Shown here one piece after another: positions 46,634 to 58,652 of a DNA stretch of 64,000 nt. The position numbers were made by a program, and so were the translations under genes. The notes beneath the pieces were generated by a model that worked only from the letters and a program-made list of their open reading frames with translations, did not search any database and was not told the DNA's origin. The stretch is from contig WION01000064.1 of the NCBI GenBank assembly GCA_015039365.1, positions 62,001-126,000 on the forward strand, written 5' to 3'. The stretch's first letter is position 1; the number at the start of each line of letters is the position of its first letter. Origin of the DNA: Amanita rubescens. Taxonomy: Eukaryota > Basidiomycota > Agaricomycetes > Agaricales > Amanitaceae.

Positions 46634-49600
46634 TTATCCATCGTCACGTTGCTGGCGCTGCTTTTTCGAATTACGTGCCGCCTGTTCCCCATAACGCGCT
46701 CCTACCATGTTTGCCAACGTCAAAGTCTGTAACACGTCTTCAGATGGAGCTTGAGATATTCCTTCTATCTCCAATAAAGCAGTAAGAGTATGTTGAGCCT
46801 TTGCGAGGCGCTTCGCCACCGACCTCCTTTGCGTTAACGTTTCTTCATTTTCCATCAACACAGGGAGTGATCGAGAGCGCTGGCGAGCATCAGGGCGATA
46901 CGGCGGACAAGAACGCCGCGCTTCATAGAAAGAACCGCTCACATCGTGTTTCATGTAGGCAGAAATAATTATACTCACGGTTTTCGGGCACCGCCTGAGG
47001 AATGACAGCTGCTTGCTCAATTTCTTCGGATACTGAGGCCGGCGTTTGATGAGCAATACCGCAATCCTCATGGTCAGGGACACGAACCTCGGTGAGACTT
47101 TTGAGGCACATAGCCCTCATTGATGTTGACCTCGTGCTGACTTTTCAGTGGCTGCTGCTGAGAAGCTGTAGGCTCTATCCATCGTTCTGGAGTCACCGGA
47201 CGATTATCAAGAATGGGACGGGCCCGAACATTTCGCAGCAACGGCAGATCAAGGTACTCGAAGAGTTTACGCTTTCTCACTGGGTTTGGTTGGGATCCCA
47301 AACGACTGTCGAGGACGAGTGGTGATAAAAGTTCGGGAGCAGGTTCAGACAATGCCTTTTCGACAGCGCGCGGCGTGTTCCATAAAGCGCTCCCTTTGAG
47401 AGCACGAGAATTAGCTTCAGGCCGATGTCGTTTACGTGGAGTACTTTCGATAGGGAATTCCAGTACACTTGCTCGTTTTCTGCCTTTGAATATCTCAGGC
47501 GTGCTATTATCGGCGCTGGCACGTGGCGTAGATGTTGAGCTATTGCGCGAGTCGGACGGTGACGGCAGCGGTAGTCGAACGGGAGTTACATTGTCGCGAT
47601 CCTCCCTGGGACGTGAAGGGGATCGTTGTCGGTGTTCCACGTTATCAGTAAGAAAAGGATTAGAAGGGGAAGACGGCGGTGCGGACGAGTGCCGCCGCGG
47701 TGACGAAGACACGTCGAATGGGGACGAAAGCGGGGAAAAAGCTCGAGCCGAGCTGCTCCTGTTAAGTGGAACAAGTTGAGAGTCGGGAATGTCAACTATA
47801 GACTATAAAAAGTTGAGGAAGGACAAGGATTTCACAAGCATGGCACGAACCTCTCGCGACTCTTCAACCGTCCCCGAACTATCGCCTAAGCTTCCACCCC
47901 ACGCAACAGAGAGGCTTTTGAGACAGGTCTTGATATCGTCGGGAAGAAAAGCTTTAGTGTCTTTCTTCTGATGATATGTCATGCGCCAGAAATTCTCAAA
48001 CGACGCAGGTCCCAATGCCGGTTCAGGGATATGTTTTGCTTTGAAAACGGAGACAAGTAGAGGTGCGACTTCATCGAGTAACTCGGGCGTGGGTTCGCAG
48101 TGAGAAAGTCTGTCAAGCGTAGTGCAATATACGCCATTGACCTTAATATTTGCTCAGTACCATCCGTAAACGCATGACACATGATGACATACAATGACAT
48201 TTTGTTCCGTCTCGAGCAGGATGCCATCCTCATCTTTTATCCAGGAACAAACGCCTCCCTGAATAGCTTTAATGAGACCATGCAAGATTTCGTCCGGGCA
48301 CGTTGCGATGAGGTCACCCATGGCGCACAAAAGGTCAATATACGTGGTGAGGTTTTCGGGTAGGGGAGGATAGGACTTTGACAAGACGTCGTCGACCAAC
48401 TCAAACAGATTACTATCGAGGCTCTTGCAGCCAGTCAGATTGAGCTGTGTCAGAATCGAACAGATGGCCCGCGGGGTCCCTTGGAACCTTGAAAGCAATC
48501 AACATCTGATTAAGTTGATGGGGTAAAACGTACGCTTTTCGCCTACTAACGCCCAACCTCTCAATGAAAAGTCTAATGGCGGCATTGTCAGATCCGGACG
48601 AACGTTCCGCCAAATCAACAGCATCCCTCAATACGCTTTCCCACCGGCCAAACTCCTGTGTCGACATTTTCCATGTGCTGTTGACAAAATAAACATTTAA
48701 ATTAAAAAATTGAGCTGCAACTGACCCGAAAGGGATGACGAGCAAGGTGACCAGATCATCCCATGTCGTCCCATGATCAACAACTTGCCAAGTCTTGACC
48801 AGGACTGTCCACAGCTGTCTCAGGACCTCCACTCGCTCCCTTCGCTCGCTCTGGAAATAAACGACATGTAATAGTGTTGGAACACCCACAGAAATGAGAT
48901 CAGCACAGAGATCACTCCACACTTCCCGGACATCATCGTCGTGTAGAACGAAATTGCATTTCAGCACCGCAGCCAGGATAATTTCTGCGTTAGACGGTAT
49001 CCAAGTGTCGTACAAAACAATCTTTATCATAGACCATAGTTTCTTGACAAGCCGAAGGTGTTGGATTTGCGCATCGGGCTTATCGGAAACATCGAGCAGC
49101 TGTCGGGTGGTCATTGCTATGCTGTTTGATAATCCGGATGGACTCGATGTAGGAGTAAGGCCATCACATCGTTGAACGAATACCTCGAGCAGCGAAATCC
49201 ACGTAGAAAGTACAAGATCCTGTTAATGTGCTTAGCGAGGATTGCTTGCGCAGGAGAAAACGGCATACAGAGAGTTCTAGTTCTGACTGTTGAAGCGAAG
49301 CTAGCGCTATCGCAACCCATACAGATATGGCAGAGCTCCAATTATCATATATTTCTTCATTGGTCAATTGGCGAACTGATTCCGGCATGAAAGTTGGGAA
49401 AGAATGCACGACATCACTTAGACTGTTGACATTGACTTTCAACAGGCTGCCATCGAACAGCTTTCGACAGAGCAATTGTCTTGATTGATGCGTTGGAACT
49501 GGTTCATCATTTGACGTGAACAACGTCCGGAAAATCGACACCCCATTGCGACGAGTATCGTTATCTGAGCTTCGCAGCATATCTTGAACAATATCAAGGG

Positions 49601-51312
49601 CGTTTTCAACAGAGTCGGGCCAAGAGTCGACTACATGGAGCGATGTATCCTGTTGCAGTAAAGAGGATACAAACGCCAATCCAATATCACATTTGCTTTC
49701 TTGTCGGAGAACTTTCAGTGCGCGTTTCCTGATGTCAACAACATCAACGTCGCCGAGCTCTTCCTTGTTGACTGAGGCAGGAATCCGTCGGAAGGCCCAT
49801 ATAAGTAACTTCCAGACATGGGAATGTAAAGCGCGGACCCCTGAGCGCTTGTGGTTTGCAGCATGATAAAGCGTTGAAAAACACAGCTTAACGCAGTAAG
49901 GATGAAAAAAAAGGGTGTAGTCCAAGATGATAATCATGGACGAAACAAGCGTCAACGCCCAACAAGGACTTTGCCCGAAATGAGTTGGTTTGTTTTTCGA
50001 AGCTGCATCTTCAACAACTTTTAACAACGATGCAGCGTACGGCGTCTTCTTAGAATCGTTACCGATTAGTGTCCGCAGAGAATAGCGCAGGGAGGGAGAG
50101 ATTGGAGGTGCTTCATTATATGGATTCAAAGCAAAGGCAAATCCACTAAGTGCGTAGACTGACTCCAGCCGCACTTCCAGTGAGTCATTAACGATGTTTG
50201 TGAGCACACGCGGCAACAATCTCGCCATGATAGAAAGTAGGGGCGTGCCATGTCGCAAGAGGAGTGTGTGAATAGCCTTTTGATCAGAGGTCAGCTCCCA
50301 GTAAAATTAAAAGTCACCGGCATAACCTTGAGACCATCTATTACAGCCTGGGGACCAAAATATCCCGTGATCGCCCTTTCCAGAGTTGAAGTTATATCAA
50401 CTTTTCTTCCAAGTAGCACATCAATAGGTAACCGTTGGACTCGCAATATCCACACGATTAAAGAACATATTTTCGGCCCGTTTAGCATAGATAACCCAGG
50501 CGCTATAGTAAACGCGAATATGTCGTCTAGAATTGATTGAATATCACTAGCTATGTAACAAAGACTACACCTTGAGCGATACACTCCGAGGGAAAACGCG
50601 GTTATTACATACCGGAAAATAAAGTATATAAAGCCCTAAAGATACAAATGTCGGATATCAAACAGAGTGCTTGTTGAGCCAGCCTGGCCAAATCCAGAGC
50701 AAAATGCGCGTTAAACTCAGTGCGGCTGGAACTATAAGAATACATGTCGAATGATTGCTGGGATTGGGAGGTAGAGCCTGCGAAGGCACGGTGCAGGTCT
50801 CGTTTCAAGACCTGTGTAAGTTCGGAAGAGCATTCTCCGATTATCTTCAACGCGGCATGAGTTGTTTCAACTTGCATGAGCGTCGTGGCCACCGAGCGGA
50901 TGCGGTCAGAGAAGCAGTCATAAGCCTCCATGATGTCGTGAAGTGTTACTTGATTACAATCAGGATCGTGCAGAGATTCTAAAAGCGTGTTAAGGGGGGA
51001 GGTGAAGTAAAAAGGAACCGAGAGAAGCTTGAGAGGAGAGTCGGAGACATTGGACTTGGCGTGGGTGGTTGGCACAACGGACTTCCCGCCGTGCATTGGT
51101 TCAGTCATGGGTGTCGCAGCCGTCGTTTGATGCACCTGGACCACTTGAACGGCTATCTTGGTAAAGAAAAGCTCACAATTTGGGGACTTCGTCCCCATGA
51201 GACCCTCGTCAACAGCGTGGGGCCAAGGTAAGCATCCCAAGTTGGATTCAAGTAGAACAGACGTGGTGACGGTGCCGATCGGGTATAGTCGGGCATTCTC
51301 ACGACTACTCAT
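46634..51312 (-). CDS. RIF1-like protein (Rif1 N-terminal HEAT-repeat domain)
   Basis: Large multi-exon minus-strand gene, with coding blocks at about 50610-51312, 50291-50584, 49164-50258, 48540-49114, 48190-48495, 47074-47712 and 46634-46915; joins are estimated. The N-terminal region (DSPLKLLSVPFYFTSPLNTL ... LHDIMEAYDCFSDRIRS) resembles the start of Rif1. Long helical blocks follow (LEVRLESVYALSGFAFALNP, RLPIDVLLGRKVDIT). The C-terminal third is Ser/Pro-rich and disordered with basic RKRASVLEF and PRKRHRP, then a helical end. Rif1 controls replication timing and telomere length through PP1; no clear RVxF/SILK pair is identified. The start is uncertain: the ATG at 51312 is preceded by a 5' UTR-type intron, and the promoter lies in duplicated sequence. 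Confidence 0.6.
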
Positions 51313-51413
51313 GAAAAACTGCCAAATTTGGAACAATAGACTTATCTTGACAATTGACTCGGATTTACCTACTCTGTATGACACCCGCGTTCCCACGAAC
51401 AAACCAGAAGAAT
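51179..51413. repeat. 235-bp direct repeat, left copy (covers the RIF1-like gene start)
   Basis: Nearly identical to 51658-51889. Most differences are single bases in runs (atcccaag/atccaag, gtgccgatc/gtgcgatc, caaatttgg/caaattttgg, ttcccacg/ttccacg). The left copy holds the predicted start codon and first intron of the RIF1-like gene. Confidence 0.9.
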
Positions 51414-52589
51414 TCCGAGGACGAAACGAAGTGAGAGTACTCGGTATTTATAACGTTTTCCCCGGGGTTTTTTTTTGCTGGATGAAATGCTGTTAAGCCC
51501 CGGGAATTGATTTCCGGTGACTGTTGTCACATGTCACATTGCTTGTTTCTTGCGCTCTTCCAGTTTGCAGTGAACCCTCACATTTGCATGAGGGTTATCA
51601 TTATCATATGCAATGTGGTTGCATTATTCTACAGTAAAATAATGCAGTAGGCATCTATTTGGGACTTCGTCCACATGAGACCCTCGTCAACAGCGTTGGG
51701 CCAAGGTAAGCATCCAAGTTGGATTCAAGTAGAACAGACGTGGTGACGGTGCGATCGGGTATAGTCGGGCATTCTCACGACTACTCATGAAAAACTGCCA
51801 AATTTTGGAACAATAGACTTATCTTGACCAATTGACTCGGATTTACCTACCTGTATGACACCCGCGTTCCACGAACAAACCAGAAGAATCTTAATCACTC
51901 ATTTGGATTTCAACCGGCGGAGAACTTGAGGTTCTGGAACGTGGCAGCCGATGCAATTCATTTGAATCAGTAGCTGCAGGAAAAGCTTGCCTTTGGGCCG
52001 TGAACTAGTGTTCAAGCGAAGTTCAAGCGAAGCAAGTGGGAACTTGTATAGATGGAGTCGACCTGGGTGGAGACTGTGTCGACGTCTGCATCTGAGCTGC
52101 GTCCTCGGATGTGATTGAAGAATCGGAAGATTGAATCAATTTATCGGATACCATTATATATCCTAACAAGTAGACGAACTTGAAGTGTTCGTTCTCCTGT
52201 TTTGATCATAGCTGAGGTTGTTCAAGATACATAGCTTAACCAAAGCGGTATACCCTTCTTCTTCTCGTTTTAGAGACCAGCTCGAAGTTCTTTAGTGGCC
52301 GCCTAACTCTTATTGTTTGCACCTCTTGTACTCTCACAAACGCACGATTTAGCTAAAGGCATTGATTGAACCGTATGGTAACTGTGGACATAGGTATTGG
52401 CTAAACCGGAGTTTCTTATATACCCTTCCATTCGTCGAAATTTGCCAGGTGATCTGGCCGCATCGCTGATGTGATATGCAACATATATTCATGACATTTA
52501 GTACATAAACCCTCGTGTTCGACCTATGTAGTATCTGATCTACTTACCTGGCCTGGGCCGGCCAAAGATGTTCTTCAAGTATCAACTTC
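51414..52589. other. Intergenic with repeat copy, nothing else recognised
   Basis: Includes the right repeat copy. From 51890 to 52589 no gene is seen. Confidence 0.4.
51658..51889. repeat. 235-bp direct repeat, right copy
   Basis: See the left copy at 51179-51413. The right copy has more one-base losses in runs and no attached gene, so it looks like an unmerged contig overlap or allelic end. Confidence 0.9.
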
Positions 52590-53127
52590 TTATTTTCCCA
52601 AGGACCCATACTTCCAAACCGTTTCAAATCTCGCTTCAAAAGAAGGTTGAAGTACACGGTCCTTATACTCCTGGATTTCTAATTCATCTTTAGGCGCTTT
52701 GTTGGGAATGTTTTCCATCAATTTACTAGGAAGATGTAAATTCTACAAAAAGCCCATCACACGTAAAAAGCGAGACTTAAATTTGCGGTAAACTACTCAC
52801 TTTGATGGAGTCCTTCGCTGCCCGTTTCCAACCGGTAGACTGAAGGTCAACGATTGGATCCTCCAATTTCGGAAAGGCCTCCAGAATCTGATTATTCTTA
52901 ATAGATATGATGTGATTTTGAATGCTCTTCCCCGTTATGCACTGGTGACGATTAATATGGGTTGGATTAAAAGAGAAGCGATCACTAACAAGCCAATGGC
53001 CGTCGAGGTCTGAGTCGCCCGATGTTTTAAGGGCTCCCCGGACAAGATGGGACGACGGCGGAGAAACGGGAAATGCCATGACCGACGCGACAAGTACATA
53101 AAACAGGATGGCATGCAAGAATAACAT
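52590..53127 (-). CDS. Secreted hypothetical protein (159 aa)
   Basis: Two exons: 52801-53127 and 52590-52742, in phase. The start is placed at the ATG at 53127 because it begins a strong signal peptide (MLFLHAILFYVLVASVMAFP); a further ATG at 53163 would add 12 residues. A likely 5' UTR intron (GTAAGT at about 53178 to an acceptor CACGAG just before 53127) supports the shorter start. The mature chain has no cysteine pattern or domain I recognise. It ends with charged helices (DELEIQEYKDRVLQPSFEAR). Confidence 0.7.
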
Positions 53128-53502
53128 CTCGTGGCAGGTGAACGTGAATAACGTGTTGATCATGGGTTTGGTCACTTACTGCTGAGGGGACAGTGACGGA
53201 GACAAGTCGCTTTGGGGTTTATCGAGGTGGATCTGGCGCAGTTCTGTATTGAGACCAGCTGGGGTTTAACAAGGGACTCGACGCGGCCACTTTTTATGCA
53301 GTCCGTGAAACCCGGCCACCAGGCGACCGCAACACGATCACCCCTGCGTGCGCCATCATGATATGTAGAGAGGATGGCATCGAAACAAGGCCTTCAATTT
53401 TTCCAGATCTGGTTTGGGAGCAGGGGGCAAGCCAATAAGTAGACAAACTTGAGATTTTCGTGCTGGTAGCTGAACATACAGTAAATTTAGATTTAATATA
53501 AC

Positions 53503-54798
53503 ATGACCAAATCGGTATCCAATCCGGCCCATCCGGATTCAACCTCAACCTCAACAATGGCAGCAGGTCCCCAGCCTCTTTCAGATGATGCGGTCGCGAA
53601 GAAATTAGCAGAATTCGACTCAATACCACTGTTCATGAAGTCGTTACCCTCGGAGGAGACGGACGATGTTGCATTGGCAGCCTTGCAGAGTTTGATTCAT
53701 GAGGGAACTCCAGATGGTTGGTGAGAATGACTATGCAATGTTTTGCCCGTAATCTGATCATCGACGCCAAGAGGTTGCTCAAAACTTCAAAGAACAAGGA
53801 AATGAGTATTTCAGGGGTAAACGATACCGCGAAGCATTAGGCTTTTACGCGCAGGGGATAGAGGCGAAACCAACCAATCTGGAATTGCGAGAGGCGTTAT
53901 TGTGCAATCGCGCTGCCTGTAATCTGGAACTCGGTATGGTCTGGATGGATCGATTCAAGTTTGAAAACTTATGCTTCGGTCGAATAGAGAATTATGGATC
54001 AGCACTCCGTGACTGTTCGACCGCGCTGGCTGCCAACCCTTCATGTTCGAAGGCATATTACAGGTCCGCCCTTGCGCTTCTCGCACTCGAACGCGTAGAA
54101 GAAGCTTTGGATTGTTGCAATCGGTGTCTTAACTACGATAGTAACAACAAAAGTATGCAAGGCGTCAAAGCACGCGCCGAAAAAGCAAAGGTCGAGAAGG
54201 ATGAAAAGGAGTGGAAGCGCCAGGAGCGCATACGGAAGGAAAAGGAGAGCGAGCGAAGACTAAGACTTGCGTTCAGGGTAAGCGGTATGCTACATTTATG
54301 CGCGCATCTTTTCTAATCTCATTACGAAGGAACGCTACCTTATCGTTCTGCCGAATCCTAGCGGATCCACTAACCCCACGAGCCCTGCATTCGACGCAGA
54401 CGATACCTCGGGGAAAACGCTTATTTTCCCCGTCTTCCTTTTGTATCCTCAATACGCTACATCCGACATGATCTCGCAATTCGTCGAGGACACCCCATTC
54501 TCTGCACATCTCTCGACCATGTTCCCTCCTCAAGCCCCTCCTCCAGAATGGGATGTCAAGCATGAATACATCAGTGGGGAATTGGTCGTTTATGCGGTAA
54601 CACACAGAAAACGGATACTCAAAAGTCGGGAAGAGAATGACATTGCGCGATGTGTTTAATGCATCAAAAGCAAAGGATGGGGATCCTCATGATGGACTAG
54701 AGCTGAAAGATGGTTGTTTGACTTTTGTTGTTGTGCCAAAAGGAGACGTGGAGAAAAAATGGGTAGAAGAATGTAAACGACAGCGCGATGATCAATAA
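53503..54798 (+). CDS. CNS1: CNS1/TTC4-like Hsp90 co-chaperone (one frameshift in this sequence)
   Basis: Four exons: 53503-53716, 53772-53933, 53988-54277 and 54330-54798. An N-terminal acidic region leads into three TPR units: NFKEQGNEYFRGKRYREAL, ENYGSALRDCSTALAANP and AYYRSALALLALERVEEAL. A charged helix and the C-terminal wheel-like domain follow (VLPNPSGSTNP ... FPVFLLYPQYATSD ... DLVVVPKGD-type end FVVVPKGDVEKKW). The TPRs bind the EEVD tails of Hsp90/Hsp70. The intron 53934-53987 is 54 nt with no stop, so it can be misread as coding. After AVTHRKRILK at about 54628 an extra A in AAAA shifts the frame; removing it restores the family C-terminus to 54798. It is most likely a sequencing error in an essential gene. 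Confidence 0.85.
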
Positions 54799-55054
54799 GA
54801 GGCAAGAATATCACTTTTTTCTTCTGCGCCTAAACTTGGGGTCTCGCCAGCAGATGCACGTTAACTCCGTGCATTCGCGCGAGTTCCTTTCAGTCTTACG
54901 GGGCGTGATATGCACTGATTCCATTCGCAATGGTCGACTTAGTAACCTCACGAGCCATCACACTCATAAACTAATTTCGCTTGTTCATGGTTAGTACGCA
55001 TTATATGTATATGTCTACTGTACGGTGGTGTATAAATGCACATGCAATCTAATT

Positions 55055-56723
55055 CTAGTACCAAATGCTTCTAGTGCGATGGATGGGAACCATCTCGGCC
55101 GTCTCTATTCCTTCCACTTTATCTTCTCCGTCTTCGATCCGCTTCGCCAAATCCCACAAATAAAAGTCGATCAAAACGCTGCTGATGTCATCTTCGTTGC
55201 TCCTCTCTTCCTCCTCTTTCGCAACTTCCGAGTCATCATCTCCTCTCTTTGCTTTCTTTCTTTCGCGTAGAGCACCGGATTCCTTTCTATTCCTTGCTTT
55301 TTCTCTCCGCATCCTTTGCATCTCTTTCCGGACCCTCTCAACCGCGATGATACTAGCAGCGCGCAAGCTCACTTCTTCCCTTGACCCGTTCTCAAGCATC
55401 ACTCCTCGCTGTAAGAGGTCAACAAGAGCTGGCGGATAAGAAAGTATGCGAAGGTGGTGTAAGATCTGTGGAACGCGGTAATCCGCGAACATTGTGAGAA
55501 GGTGGATTTGTGCACCAGAGGGGAATATGGGGTGTGGCGTGGGAGGGCTGCTGCCAGGGGGAGGATAGAACGCGGCCCAAGTTTCGGCAACGAGGATTTG
55601 GGCGCGTTTCCAGAGGTATACTGGTTTCGCGAGATCGGTTAAAAGTAACGAAGGGCGGGAAAACTCGCACACCTTTGTTTCCATCAATTAAGGTTTCATC
55701 CCTGAACGATGGGAACGTTTCCGCGACCATTTTGACCAGGTCTAACGCTGAACCATTACCGTTGTGCCGCTCGTGGAAGGACTGGATGAAGTATAGGAAG
55801 GAACCAGTTGAAATCCTGCACAACATCGGTCATCGAAGACGCTCGAACAGAATCGGAAGAACCTACATCGCACAACGTTTTCCCGACCTCGCGCATAATT
55901 GCGATCCTTTCCTTCAAAAGCGCGATCTGTTCCCTAGCTGGATCGGCGGTTCTGAAGACATGTTCTATCAGAGAGTCCGGGCAACGTGTCTCGTCAGAGT
56001 AAAAGCTAGGATCGGTGATAGGTATTTTGTCATCCGCGAGGGCTAGAATAATTTTCAGCATTCACATCTCTGAGGCGCCTGTCTGAACCTCACCTCTATT
56101 CAGCGCGGCAACTAAACTCCAATACCCCGTCCACACTTGCATTTCGCCCTTCCCAGCGTTTCTTGTCGTGTCTTCATTATCACCCGAGCTCCACGCTTCC
56201 CTCCATTCAACTCCATACAATTCTTCCTTGTTCTCTTTCTCCGACCAAAAGCTAAAATTCAACGACGAAATCAGAAAAATCCAGTCCAGCACGAGCTTGT
56301 TCCGCGGATCAGTGATTTCAACCGCGTCAACGGGGCAAATGTGTAGAGGATGTGTGCGCCAGGTTCGCGGAGTGTATGAGTCAGTGAGAAGTCGAGTTTT
56401 GATCTAGTGCATTTTATCATTCTTTAGCCTTTCGTTGGAGCTAATGAAAGTTTGGAAAAGGGAGGAAGTAACGAACATAGCGGGCAGCACTCTTTACACC
56501 TTCGTCGTTGATTTGGACGAGATCAATGGCCTATTTTGATTTATTTTTTCTCAGAACAAATAATTTGGTCACACACGAAGTATACCTTGTGGGCAATCTC
56601 GGCGCTCGCAAGCACCGGATTGATGGATGTTTCGCGCTTTGAAGAAGCCTTGCGACGAGCTGCACGTCTCGCCCGAGCATCTTTTGCGACCGTGGCGTTC
56701 GAGCGAGATTGAAAAATTAGCAT
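55055..56723 (-). CDS. Queuosine salvage protein (QNG1/DUF2419)
   Basis: Six exons, in phase: 56586-56723, 56477-56530, 56094-56403, 55877-56042, 55673-55815, 55055-55620, giving 458 residues. Family motifs are present in order: SINPVLASAEIAH, VQINDEGVKSAARY, DWIFLISSLNFSFWSE, TGYWSLVAALNR, ITDPSFYSDE, HNGNGSALDLV, TFPSFRDET, KRAQILVAETWAAF, MFADYRVPQIL, SLRAASIIAVE, SSVLIDFYLWDLAK and the ending HRTRSIWY. The enzyme releases queuine from queuosine-5'-monophosphate for reuse in tRNA. An acidic/basic insertion (REKARNRKES ... EEEERSNEDD) lies before the last motif. Donor GTTGTG at 55876 is non-standard, chosen because it alone keeps the frame. Confidence 0.88.
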
Positions 56724-56769
56724 GCTTGGGGATAAGTCTGATGGACGTGTCTGAACAGTTTTGTACTAG

Positions 56770-57255
56770 ACTGTATATAGTTATGTAATGCCGATTCCCG
56801 ACGGAGCGCAGCCGCTGTTGCAGCTGTTGGTGGCGTCCTATCCCAGCTTACATCGTCATCTGCTCGTCGTGCTCCTTCAAACCGGCCGTGCTCTCTTTAG
56901 CCGTCACGTCTACGAATAAACTCATAGGACCTATTAGTTCGTAATCCTGAGACGCGCGTCGACACGGCGGACCTAGTTCACTTACGGGACCTCTCGTTAT
57001 CCTGGCCAAATTATCATGCCTATATGCGGGAACAGAATGAATGGGACTTTACCAGGATCGGATTCCGGCTTCGCCGATCAGTGGCCTCAGGTAGGATTAT
57101 TATGAACAATGCGACCGTCTCCTGGGGTTCAAGCCGAGCAGGTTGAAATATCACCTTGCTGAGGGGCTTCGTCAACTTTGGTTGGTGCCACAACGTCGGA
57201 AGGCTTTAGAGCAAAAGCCAGAGATTGGGGCGAGGAATGTATGACATGGTGCGTC
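56770..57255 (-). pseudogene. Decayed copy of the small PFKEQ/KEHGE protein gene
   Basis: Shares long stretches with 57754-58611: the promoter-proximal start (ATG TCA TAC ATT CC at about 57247), VAPTKVDEAPQQ (about 57190), GDGRIVH, the ESDPGKVPF coding stretch and the last-exon tgctccttcaaac block (56872). The start frame is shifted, the middle exon is shortened by deletion, and the PFKEQV stretch is cut. It is the left unit of a tandem duplication. Confidence 0.6.
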
Positions 57256-57660
57256 TAGATTGAGCAGTTTATAACTAGTGGTGAAGGGCACTGACGCAGA
57301 GCCCTCCACGCAAACGCGCGACCCATCCTCCACTCCACCTAAATACAGCGGTACAAAGCTAATCACCCAATCTTCACTCACGTCCTTTCCTTCGTCCAAT
57401 AGCGATAGCGCATCTACATTCGCTACAATCAGCCGCCGTTTCGTGCACTCCAAAGTCTCCCTTCCATTAACCTCCCTTCCGTCCGGACTCAGCGTGTCAA
57501 CTCCAAGCATCTTCACGCCCCTCTCTACAATTCCCTCTGCCGCGTCCCGCGTAAGATAGGGATGCACAAAATATTCTGCCATAAACCGTTTTTTCGATCA
57601 CCCCGTGTACAGCACCAACGCGGTCCCTTCTTTCATCTTCCTTTACCCTTTAGCCAGAAC
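57172..57660 (-). pseudogene. Truncated copy of the cyclase-family gene
   Basis: Reads KEGTALVLYTG, then TGA in place of the Trp codon, then SKKRFMAEYFVHPYLTRDAAEGIVERGVKMLGVDTLSPD and FVPLYLGGVEDGS, matching the second half of the cyclase at 58653-59390. The first half, with the HTGTHIDAPSHF active-site motif, is absent. It overlaps the copy 1 promoter region of the small gene. Confidence 0.8.
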
Positions 57661-57753
57661 CGTCATTTGTTCGAGTGAGATTGAAAAGGTAGAATGTTCG
57701 GGCATGATTCTGTTGGACGTATCTGAACACGAAAGTAGTTATGTAATCCCTCC

Positions 57754-58611
57754 CTATTTCATCCGATCCTCAGCGTGCGTCGTCTGGCCTTGCAAAATTT
57801 GCTCGCCGTGCTCCTTCAAACCAGGCTGCATTACCTCGCTTTAGTCGTCACGTCTGCGAATAAACTCATTTACCTTGCGAAGAACCTATTAGCATAGATG
57901 AACCTGAGATGCGTGTCTACACCGGCGGACCTGATTCACCTACCGTGCCTCTCGTTATCTGCGCATATCCTGGCCAAACTATCATGTCAGCTTCATATAT
58001 GCAGCATTGACGAAGAGAACAGACCGATAACTTGCTCTTTGAATGGGACTTTACCGGGATCGGATTCCTGCTTCGCCGATTGACCTTTGGTTTCTTCTTT
58101 CTCGTGAAGATTATCATGAACAATGTGACCGTCTCCCGGGGCAGTCGATGCTATAATCATTAAGCTCAGGTTGCAATCACTCATCAATATCAAGACAGTA
58201 CCTTGCTGAGGGGCCTCGTCAACTTTGGTTGGTGCCACAACGTCGGAAGGCTTTAGTGGTAAGCCAGAGATTGGGAGTGTTGAAATATAGCGAGGGGAGC
58301 GGGGTGTTCGAATAGGAATGACGTCGTATTCGTCCGTAGACTAGCTACTTATATAGGCTATAGCGTAGTAACGAAATCTTCTCGGCGCACAGCGCCGTAT
58401 CCTCAAACGCTCCCTCGCCGAGTCCTCGCCCGCCTCCTACACTTCCTCGTCGTCTACCCCTTGTCCTCCATCTCCATCCGCCTCTCCGTCTCCCCCGGTT
58501 CCATCTCCTGCGCACAGCGCGTGTCCAGCCGTACCAGCGGCTGTCGTCTTCTTCGGCGGCCGTACATCCGATCCCAACAGGGAGACCAGTTACTGGGGGA
58601 ATGTATGACAT
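57754..58611 (-). CDS. Small conserved fungal protein (PFKEQV...KEHGEQIL), long first intron
   Basis: Exons: a start exon MSYIPP (58594-58611), then about 58202-58256, 58025-58150, 57944-57978 and 57754-57834, in phase, giving about 105 residues. The body reads VAPTKVDEAPQQ, a His/Glu/Lys-rich middle, SDPGKVPFKEQVI, PGYAQITRGT, then GLKEHGEQILQG and THAEDRMK. This resembles short basidiomycete proteins of unknown function with a conserved PFKxQV...KEHGExIL pattern. Intron 1 (about 340 nt) is much longer and more GC-rich than others here, and the corresponding stretch is absent from copy 1. The exon 1 join is my inference. Confidence 0.5.
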
Positions 58612-58652
58612 GGTGCGTACGTCGTCAACATTCTAAACTGAGCGGTTTATAA

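Noticed and set aside
47213..47779. Plus-strand 188-residue frame opposite the RIF1-like gene
   Set aside because: Ser/Arg/Gly low-complexity frame complementary to the Ser/Pro-rich RIF1 tail; a shadow.
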